NCBI RefSeq assembly: GCF_030408615.1
Contig: NZ_CP047187.1
Span: forward strand, 1,178,001-1,242,000
Origin: Corynebacterium bovis DSM 20582 = CIP 54.80
Lineage (GTDB): Bacteria; Actinomycetota; Actinomycetes; Mycobacteriales; Mycobacteriaceae
Length of the DNA: 64,000 nucleotides
Direction of reading: 5' to 3'
Shown here: positions 57,845-64,000 of the stretch, one piece after another
How the letters are laid out: every line of letters starts with the position of its first letter
Position numbering within the stretch: the stretch's first letter is position 1
Program-made: the position numbers and the translations under genes
Notes under the pieces: model-generated
The model's input: only the letters and a program-made list of their open reading frames with translations
What the model was told of the DNA's origin: nothing
Database searches by the model: none

Positions 57845-57850
57845 TAGAGT
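57845..57850 (+). promoter_or_regulatory. oxyR -10 element, leaderless
   Basis: TAGAGT at 57845-57850 lies 7 bases before ATG 57858. No -35 matches well, in keeping with autoregulation by OxyR bound in the ahpC-oxyR gap. Confidence 0.5.
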
Positions 57851-57857
57851 GATAGGC

Positions 57858-58832
57858 ATGAACAATCGTGAGTATCGGCCGACGATCGCGCAGCTGCGCA
57901 CCTTCGCCACGATCGCGGAGCACCGCCACTTCGGGACGGCGGCGAACCGCCTCGGCATCTCGCAACCCTCACTGTCGCAGGCGCTCGCCGCGCTCGAGAA
58001 CGGGCTCGGGGTGCAGCTCATCGAGCGGTCGACGCGCAAGGTCATCGTCACCGCGGTCGGGGAGGAGCTGCTGCCGTACGCCCAGGCGACGCTGGACTGC
58101 CTCGACGCCTTCGTCACCCACGCGCGTGGTGCGCACGGTGGTCTCGTCGGCCCCATGAACATCGGGATGATCCCGACGGTCGCCCCCTTCATCCTCCCGG
58201 AACTGCTCCGCACGATGCCCGCGCGGACGCCCGACCTGTCCCCGCGCATCATCGAGGAGAAGACCACCCACCTCACCGAGTCGCTGCGGCAGGGCACCAT
58301 CGACGTCGCCGTCGTCGCCGCCCCCGCGGACAGCCCGGGGTTCCGGACCATTGAACTCTACCGGGAGGAGTTCGTCCTCGTGCTTCCGGACGGACACCCC
58401 ATGGCGGGCCGGCGTGACGTCACGGTCGACGAACTCGGCTCGCTCGAGCTGCTGCTGCTCGACGACGGCCACTGCCTGCGCGACCAGGTCCTCGACCTGT
58501 GCCGGACGGTGCCGATGACGAACGACCCGCGCCGCTCGGCGACCCGGGCGGCCAGTCTGTCCACCGTCGTCCAGTGCGTCGCGGGCGGTCTCGGGGCGAC
58601 GCTCGTCCCCGTCAGCGCGGTGGCCTCCGAATGCCAGCGGCCGGGCATCGCCCTGGCGACCTTCGACCACACCGGTGACCCGGTCGGCCGCACCATCGCG
58701 TTGTGCTACCGGACGAGCTCGAGCCGGGCGGAGGAGTTCGCGACGGTCGGCGAGATCATCACCGACGCCTTCACCGTCTCGGTCGACCAGTCGCGCGTCG
58801 TCCTCGAGCGGTTCCTCACCGCGGCCGCGTGA
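57858..58832 (+). CDS. oxyR: Hydrogen-peroxide sensor OxyR (LysR family)
   Basis: 324 residues. LysR-type regulator that senses peroxide by disulfide formation. The N-terminal winged HTH reads PTIAQLRTFATIAEHRHFGTAANRLGISQPSLSQALAALE. The sensor domain contains the Cys pair DGHCLRDQVLDLC, spaced by eight residues exactly as Cys199/Cys208 of E. coli. It is divergent from ahpC-ahpD, the arrangement of mycobacteria. The stop is 13 bases from the end of the convergent helicase gene. Confidence 0.95.
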   Translation: MNNREYRPTIAQLRTFATIAEHRHFGTAANRLGISQPSLSQALAALENGLGVQLIERSTRKVIVTAVGEELLPYAQATLDCLDAFVTHARGAHGGLVGPMNIGMIPTVAPFILPELLRTMPARTPDLSPRIIEEKTTHLTESLRQGTIDVAVVAAPADSPGFRTIELYREEFVLVLPDGHPMAGRRDVTVDELGSLELLLLDDGHCLRDQVLDLCRTVPMTNDPRRSATRAASLSTVVQCVAGGLGATLVPVSAVASECQRPGIALATFDHTGDPVGRTIALCYRTSSSRAEEFATVGEIITDAFTVSVDQSRVVLERFLTAAA

Positions 58833-58845
58833 CCGCGCGGGACCG

Positions 58846-61383
58846 TCAGCCGCGGATGACGCGCAGGTCCCGCAGCCGCACCTCACCGGCCTCGTCGGTC
58901 GCGGCGAGGTCGACGGTGCCCTCGAACGCCCACCCGTGGTCACCCTCCGGGTCGTCGAGGATCTGGCGGACGTGCCACCCGTCGTCGGACTCCGTGATGA
59001 GGATCATGTCCGCCGACCGGGCCGACGCGTCGACACCGATGTCCGCGTACTCGGCGAAGTAGTCGTCGAGCGCCTCCGGCCAGTCCGGGGCGTCGTCGAG
59101 GTAGGCGTCCATCCCGGCGAGGTCGTCCTCCCGTTCGAAGGCGAAGAGCTCGACGTGCCGGAAGAAGTGATTGCGCACCATCCGGCGCAGGGCCCGCGGG
59201 TTCGAGCTGAGCAGTGACGGGTCGCCGACGCCGAACGCCCGCTCCCGCACCTGCTCCTCGGTCACCGGCGTGTCCGGGTCCGCCATGGCGGTCCACTCGT
59301 CGACGAGGGACGAGTCCACCTGCCGGATGAGCTCCCCGAGCCAGACGATGATGTCGTCGAGCTCCTCGGTCCGCCGGTCCCGGGGCACCGAGTGGGACAA
59401 CGCCCGCCACGCGTCGGTGAGGTAGCGCAGCACCACCCCCTCGCTGCGGGCCAGGCCGTACGTCGCCACGAGGTCGGAGAACGTCATCGCCCGCTCGATC
59501 ATGTCGCGGAGCACGGACTTCGGGCTGAGCTCGAAGTCGCGGGCCCACGGGTTGCCCTCGCAGAAGATCTCGAAGGCGTTGTGCAGCTCCTCGTCCAGCG
59601 GCTTCGGCCACGTGACGTCCTCGACGAGCGCCATGCGCTCGGTGTAGTCCACCCCCTCCGCCTTGAGCGCCGCGATCTCCTCGCCCCGGCGCTGCCGTTG
59701 CTGGGCGAGGAGGATGTGCCGGGGGTCGGTGAGGACGGACTCCATCGTGCTGATGACGTCGAGCGTGTAGGTGTCGCTCTCCGGGTCGAACAGGTCGAGG
59801 GCGGCGAGCGCGAACGGGGAGAGGGGCTGGTTGAGGGCGAAGTCGCGGTCCAGCTCGGCGGTCACCCGGGCGTCCCGGCCGCTGGGGGTGTCGGCGTCGA
59901 ACTCCTCGACGACCTCGGCGCTGAGTAGGCCACGGTACAGGCCGATCGTCGTGAGGATGTGGGCGTTCTGCTTCGGGCGCGGGTCGTGGTTCGTCCGGAG
60001 CAGGTGGTGGAGTGCCCCGTACGTCCAGCTGTCGCGGGCGACGACGTTGAGGACCATCGACGTCGACACGCGGAACTGGCTGACGAGGTTCTCCGGCTCC
60101 GCGGCGGTCAGCCGGTCGAAGGTGCTCTCCGACCACGTGACCTGCCCCTTCGGTGCGGACTTCTTCCGCAGCTTCCGCTGCTTCGCGGGGTCGGATCCCG
60201 CCCGTCGCCGCAACCGCACGTTCTCGATCTCGTGCTCGGGGGCCTGCACGACGACGGTCCCGGCGGTGTCGTAGCCGGCGCGACCTGCCCGCCCGGCGAT
60301 CTGGTGGAACTCCCGGGACCGGAGGAGGCGGGTCCGGGTGCCGTCGAACTTCGCGAGGCCCGTGAGGAGGACCGTCCGGATCGGGACGTTGATGCCGACG
60401 CCGAGGGTGTCGGTGCCGCTGATGACCTTCAGCAGGCCCTGCTGGGACAGCTTCTCGACGAGCCGCCGGTACTTCGGCAGCATTCCGGCGTGGTGGATGC
60501 CGATGCCCTTCCGCAGCAGCCGCGACAGGGTCCTGCCGAAGGTGGTGGTGAACCGGAAGTCGCCGATAGCCTCGACGATGCGCGCCTTGTCCTCGTCGGT
60601 GATGAGGGCGTTGCTCGTCAACGCCTGGGCGCGCTCGACGGCGTCGCGCTGCGTGAAGTGCACGATGTAGACGGGGGCCCCACCCTCGGAGAGGAGGTCC
60701 GCCACCGTCTCGTGGACCGGGGTGTAGACGTAGTGGAAGTCGAGGGGGACGGGCCGGACGGTGCCCGAGACCACCGTCGTCTCCCGGCCGGTCCGGGAGG
60801 TGAGGTCCCGGCACAGCCAGTCGGTGTCGCCGAGGGTCGCGCTCATGAGGAGGAACTGCGTGCGGGGCAGTTCGAGCAACGGCACCTGCCAGGCCCAGCC
60901 GCGGTCGGGTTCCGAGTAGTAGTGGAACTCGTCCATGACGACGACGTCGACGTCCGCGTCCGCGCCCTCCCGCAGGGCGATGTTCGCGACGATCTCGGCC
61001 GTGGCGCAGATGACCGGCGCGGAGCCGTTGACCGTCGCGTCGCCGGTCATCATGCCGACGTTGGCGGGGCCGAAGATCTCGCACAGGGCGAAGAACTTCT
61101 CGCTGACCAGGGCCTTGATCGGGGCGGTGTAGAAGCTGCGCTGGCCCCGGGCGAGGGCCGTGAAGTGGGCCGCCGTCGCGACGAGGGACTTGCCGGAGCC
61201 CGTCGGCGTCGACAGGATGACGTTGTCCCCGGCGACGAGGGCCGTCGCGGCCTCCTCCTGCGCCGGGTACGGGGTGATGCCGCGGTCCGACGCCCAGCGG
61301 AGGAACGAGGCGAGGATGGCGTCGTCGAGATCCGGCAGGAGCTCGGAGAGGGTCGTCGGGATCGGGGGGAACTCGTCAGTCAC
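58846..61383 (-). CDS. Superfamily II DEAD/DEAH-type helicase with DUF3516-like C-terminus
   Basis: 845 residues. Ski2-like RNA/DNA helicase. Walker A STPTGSGKS (~56-64), motif Ia YTAPIKALVSEKFF, Walker B variant DEFHYY, SAT in LMSATLGDTDW, GIHHAGMLP, GINVPIRTVLL and [12 protein letters not shown] cover all helicase motifs. The long C-terminal half (from ~450) is the actinobacterial DUF3516 type. Cellular role not established; a neighbour of oxyR in corynebacteria as I recall. The start is GTG 61383. Convergent with oxyR; downstream of the PAC2 gene on the same strand but behind a hairpin. Confidence 0.88.
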   Translation of the reverse strand: MTDEFPPIPTTLSELLPDLDDAILASFLRWASDRGITPYPAQEEAATALVAGDNVILSTPTGSGKSLVATAAHFTALARGQRSFYTAPIKALVSEKFFALCEIFGPANVGMMTGDATVNGSAPVICATAEIVANIALREGADADVDVVVMDEFHYYSEPDRGWAWQVPLLELPRTQFLLMSATLGDTDWLCRDLTSRTGRETTVVSGTVRPVPLDFHYVYTPVHETVADLLSEGGAPVYIVHFTQRDAVERAQALTSNALITDEDKARIVEAIGDFRFTTTFGRTLSRLLRKGIGIHHAGMLPKYRRLVEKLSQQGLLKVISGTDTLGVGINVPIRTVLLTGLAKFDGTRTRLLRSREFHQIAGRAGRAGYDTAGTVVVQAPEHEIENVRLRRRAGSDPAKQRKLRKKSAPKGQVTWSESTFDRLTAAEPENLVSQFRVSTSMVLNVVARDSWTYGALHHLLRTNHDPRPKQNAHILTTIGLYRGLLSAEVVEEFDADTPSGRDARVTAELDRDFALNQPLSPFALAALDLFDPESDTYTLDVISTMESVLTDPRHILLAQQRQRRGEEIAALKAEGVDYTERMALVEDVTWPKPLDEELHNAFEIFCEGNPWARDFELSPKSVLRDMIERAMTFSDLVATYGLARSEGVVLRYLTDAWRALSHSVPRDRRTEELDDIIVWLGELIRQVDSSLVDEWTAMADPDTPVTEEQVRERAFGVGDPSLLSSNPRALRRMVRNHFFRHVELFAFEREDDLAGMDAYLDDAPDWPEALDDYFAEYADIGVDASARSADMILITESDDGWHVRQILDDPEGDHGWAFEGTVDLAATDEAGEVRLRDLRVIRG

Positions 61384-61474
61384 CGGGGCGTCTCTCTCAC
61401 TGGGTGGGCTCTCGTGGGCTGGATCGGGGACCGTGACCGCCGGCCACCGGCGGGATCCTGTGGGCCGGTCGGGG

Positions 61475-61495
61475 GCCCGGCCGTCGGGGCCGGGC
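61475..61495 (-). terminator. Hairpin after the PAC2 gene
   Basis: GCCCGGCC (61475-61482) and GGCCGGGC (61488-61495) form a perfect 8-bp stem with a 5-base loop, 21 bases beyond the PAC2 stop and ahead of the helicase gene. Confidence 0.5.
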
Positions 61496-61515
61496 GGAGG
61501 AGGGGTCGGGGACAG

Positions 61516-62622
61516 TCACTCCGTCCCGTCGGGCCCGGTCTCGCCGGGGTCGTCGTCCGACGCGTCCCGGCGGTCCCCCGGGCGGCCGCCGTCGGAGGGG
61601 GTGTCGTCGTCGCGGTCGGCGTCGGACGGTCCCGCGCCCGGCCCGTCGGCGTCGGCCACCCCGCCGGTCGACGGGTCCGCGCCGTCGTCGTCCCCGGTCC
61701 CGCGGTCGGCGACGTCGGCGAGGAAGCGCTCGAACTCCGCCCCCAGCTCGTCACCGGACGGGATGTGCTCCCCCGGGCCGAGGAGCGTGTTCTCACGGCG
61801 CCGGCGGATCCTCGCGGCCTCGTCGTCGTACTGCTTCTCGAGGGCGGAGACGACGGCGGCGATCTCGTGCGAATCCTCCACCTGCTCCGTCAGCTGCTCG
61901 CGGATGCGCTCCATGTCCGCCTCGAGCGCGCGCAGCGGAAGGTGCAGGCCGGACACCGTCTCCGTGGCCCGGAGCAGGCCGTACGTGGCCTCCGGGTAGT
62001 CCGAGGCCGAGATGTAGTGGGGGACATGGGCCGTGAGCCCGACGGCGTCGATGTCCCGGCGGGACACGGCGAGCTCGATCTCGAGCGCCGCCGAACCGGG
62101 CACGATGAGCCGCGACTCCCACGTCTGGAGCCCCGTCACGAGCTCGGGGTTCGACGAGTGCGCGGACACGACGAGCGGCCGCGTGTGCGGCACCGTCATC
62201 GGCGCGGAGTACAGGGACACGACCTTCGTCACGTTCGTCCGGGCCGCGAGATCGGCGACCGCCGCGGCGAAGGCGTTCCACCGCAGGTCCGGCTCCGGGC
62301 CGGTGAGCAGCAGGAACGGGGCGTCCTCCGTGTCACGCAGGGCGTGGAGGCTCAGCGACAGCTCCTCGTGGTGGGCGAGCCGGTCGTGGTCGATGGTCAC
62401 ACCGGGGCGCCGGGAGCGGTAGTCGATGAGCTCGTCGACGTCGAACGTCGCGACCGGACTGTGCTCCAGGGCCTGAAGGAGGTGGACACCGGACTGCTGG
62501 ACGGCCTGACCCGCGTCCGCGTAGCCCTGGAGGGCCACGATGAGCGTGACGCCGTCACCGTTGGCCTGGCGGCCGATGGGTGCGGGGTATTCGAGCTCGT
62601 ACATGCGGTTGTTCTCAGACAT
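61516..62622 (-). CDS. PAC2-family protein
   Basis: 368 residues. PAC2 proteins resemble eukaryotic proteasome-assembly chaperone 2; in actinobacteria the family is common and its role is not settled. The fold runs from YELEYPAPIGRQANGDGVTLIVALQGYADAGQAVQQSGVHLLQAL through LLLTGPEPDLRWNAFAAAV and SLYSAPMTVPHTRP to the helical PLRALEADMERIREQLTEQV. The last ~80 residues are an acidic Asp/Gly/Pro tail. ATG 62622 is chosen because GGAAGGGAG lies upstream at proper spacing; the ATG at 62643 overlaps that site. A TAGGCT -10 (62664-62659, complement) lies upstream. Confidence 0.85.
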   Translation of the reverse strand: MSENNRMYELEYPAPIGRQANGDGVTLIVALQGYADAGQAVQQSGVHLLQALEHSPVATFDVDELIDYRSRRPGVTIDHDRLAHHEELSLSLHALRDTEDAPFLLLTGPEPDLRWNAFAAAVADLAARTNVTKVVSLYSAPMTVPHTRPLVVSAHSSNPELVTGLQTWESRLIVPGSAALEIELAVSRRDIDAVGLTAHVPHYISASDYPEATYGLLRATETVSGLHLPLRALEADMERIREQLTEQVEDSHEIAAVVSALEKQYDDEAARIRRRRENTLLGPGEHIPSGDELGAEFERFLADVADRGTGDDDGADPSTGGVADADGPGAGPSDADRDDDTPSDGGRPGDRRDASDDDPGETGPDGTE

Positions 62623-62733
62623 CTCCGGGGCACTCCCTTCCATCCAGGATGTTCGTACAGCCTACCAGCAGGGCGGTCGCGGTCCGGCCGGACCGGACGG
62701 GGCCCGGGACCGCTCCGCGGTCGGCGCGGACCG

Positions 62734-62760
62734 TTGTCCCCAGCCGGGTGGTTGTCCACA
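62734..62760 (+). other. Pair of DnaA-box-like 9-mers
   Basis: TTGTCCCCA (62734-62742) and TTGTCCACA (62752-62760) lie 18 bp apart in the same orientation. TTGTCCACA differs from the consensus TTATCCACA by one base and is the usual form in high-GC actinobacteria. They sit between the divergent PAC2 and DUF4192 promoters. Confidence 0.4.
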
Positions 62761-62812
62761 GGCTGCTGGGGCGATGCCCCCGACGGGGCCCGGGGAGGAC
62801 GGCGGCGTGGCG

Positions 62813-64000
62813 ATGATGACGGCCATGAGTTCACGAGACACCACCGCCCCGCTGCACGGCCCCGGGCGATCCACTGACCCGTCCAACGCCGTCCCCGGCC
62901 CGGGTATTCCCCGGTCCGGCGACCCCGCCGCCTCGACGATCATGCTCGGGTCCAGTCCCGGCGACCTCGTGGCGGCGGTGCCCGCGCTGCTGGGGTTCAC
63001 GCCGGCGGAGTCGGTCGTCCTCATCGGCCTGTCGGTCCCGCCGCCGGAGGTGCTCCCGGCCACCGACCGCACCGACGGGACGGTCACCCGCTTCTGCATC
63101 GGCCCCGTCGTCCGCGCCGACCTCGGCACGGGCGCCGGTGCGGCCGCGGCCGCGGCGATGGGGCGGGGCGTGTCCGACCTCCCGGGCGCCGAGGTCGTGT
63201 GCGTCGTCGTGACCGGGGACGCGGACGACGTGCACCTGCCCGGTCCGGACGACGACCCCGGCGCCACCCCGGCCGGCGGGGGCCGTGCGGACGTCGTGTC
63301 GGCGGACGTCGCCGCGGTGACCGCGACGCTGGCGACGTTCGCCGTCGACGTCACCGCCGTCTACGCCGTGCCCGGTGTGTGGGCCGGTGCACCGTGGCGG
63401 GAGGTCACGGAGGCCGGGGAGGTCGGGGACAGCGGGACCGTGCCCGACCCCGCGCAGAACGCGTACGGCCGGTTCCGGGCGTCGACCGGCCGCCGGGTGA
63501 TGGACAGCCGGGAGGAGGTCGACCGCGCCCTCGACGCCCGCCGCCCCGGGGACGGGCCGTGGACGTGGCGGCCCCGGCGGGGCGGTGGGGCGGCCACCGG
63601 TGACGGGGACGCCGGGGCGGGGCCGCTCGGCCGGTTGCGGAGCCTCGGCGTGGTGCTCGACGCCGCGGCCGCGGTCACGCAGGGCGACGACCCCGCCGGG
63701 ACCCTCTCGGCGGTGCGGGTCCGCCAGGCGCTGGCGGACGCGGTCATGCGCCTCGACATGCTCCCGCTGACGGTCCTCCTCGCCTACAGCGCGCACTCCC
63801 CGGCGGCGGGGGAGCTCCTCGCCGAGGCGGTGCGGGCCAGCTCCGGGGCGCTGCGCCGCCGGTTCCTCACCGTCCTGGCGTTCCACCGGTGTGCGACGGC
63901 CGACGGACCCGCGGGTCTGCGCGCCGCGGCCCGGGCGGTGCGTGAGGTCGTCGACGGTCCGGGGGGACCGGACGACCGGGTGACCGTGGCCCTGGCCCGT
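62813..64000 (+). CDS. DUF4192 protein (3'-truncated by window edge)
   Basis: 396 residues are visible and the frame is still open at the last base. Matches DUF4192, an actinobacterial family of unknown function: SSPGDLVAAVPALLGFTPAESVVLIGL near residue 45, VVCVVVTGDADD, YAVPGVWAGAPWREV, AYGRFRASTGRRVMDSREEVDRAL and, towards the edge, LRRRFLTVLAFHRC. Three ATGs are in frame (62813, 62816, 62825); I take the first because GGGGAGG lies ~14 bases upstream, but 62825 is possible. Divergent from the PAC2 gene across ~190 bp. Confidence 0.78.
   Translation, partial: MMTAMSSRDTTAPLHGPGRSTDPSNAVPGPGIPRSGDPAASTIMLGSSPGDLVAAVPALLGFTPAESVVLIGLSVPPPEVLPATDRTDGTVTRFCIGPVVRADLGTGAGAAAAAAMGRGVSDLPGAEVVCVVVTGDADDVHLPGPDDDPGATPAGGGRADVVSADVAAVTATLATFAVDVTAVYAVPGVWAGAPWREVTEAGEVGDSGTVPDPAQNAYGRFRASTGRRVMDSREEVDRALDARRPGDGPWTWRPRRGGGAATGDGDAGAGPLGRLRSLGVVLDAAAAVTQGDDPAGTLSAVRVRQALADAVMRLDMLPLTVLLAYSAHSPAAGELLAEAVRASSGALRRRFLTVLAFHRCATADGPAGLRAAARAVREVVDGPGGPDDRVTVALAR

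Overview
This is a contiguous stretch of chromosomal core from a very GC-rich actinobacterium, most likely a Corynebacterium. The evidence is gene order: infB-rbfA, truB/ribF, rpsO-pnp, dapB-thyX-dapA-rnj, ftsK, terC-pgsA-cinA-clgR-pspA, bioYMN, recA-recX, gluABCD, miaB, miaA-dapF, hflX, ptsH/ptsI, lexA/divS, nrdR and hrpA follow each other much as I remember them from the C. glutamicum chromosome. DivS next to lexA, the gluABCD operon and the bioYMN cluster are corynebacterial hallmarks. The base composition is well above that of C. glutamicum, so this is a high-GC member of the genus; I cannot name the species from sequence alone.

Layout. 1-12 kb is a translation and RNA-metabolism block (IF-2, RbfA, a MATE transporter, a phosphoesterase, a phosphopantetheinyl transferase, a YrdC-family protein, TruB, RibF, S15, PNPase). 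12-17 kb holds lysine/DAP and thymidylate synthesis (DapB, ThyX, DapA) and RNase J. 17-25 kb carries FtsK, a TerC-family membrane protein behind a manganese-type riboswitch, PgsA, a CinA-domain protein, and the ClgR/PspA envelope and protein stress pair. 25-28 kb is the biotin ECF importer BioYMN. 28-36 kb has recA-recX, the glutamate ABC importer GluABCD and MiaB. 36-44 kb has a DUF349 protein, MiaA, DapF, two unknown proteins and HflX. 43-47 kb has the general PTS proteins HPr and EI with a DeoR-type regulator, but no fructose genes between them. 47-54 kb is the SOS pair lexA/divS, nrdR and the large helicase HrpA. 54-59 kb contains a Tat-exported neutral-ceramidase-like enzyme and a peroxide-defence unit (ahpC-ahpD divergent from oxyR). 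59-64 kb has a DEAD/DEAH-type helicase, a PAC2 protein and the start of a DUF4192 protein that runs off the window.

Control signals are readable in many places. There is a yybP-ykoY element whose 3' strand can pair either with its own P1 or with the terC ribosome-binding site. A probable BioQ operator overlaps the bioY promoter. SOS boxes precede recA and lie between lexA and divS. A strong palindrome lies in the long ptsI leader, and a structured leader precedes nrdR. Many genes have a TANNNT -10 hexamer only 6-7 bases before the start codon, which implies leaderless mRNAs.

The least expected pattern is at gene ends. Five of the ten convergent (tail-to-tail) junctions carry short tandem repeats with unrelated 14-35 bp units, often touching a stop codon. 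Similar in-frame minisatellites sit inside hrpA and the DUF349 gene. No phage, insertion sequence, CRISPR array, rRNA or tRNA was recognised.
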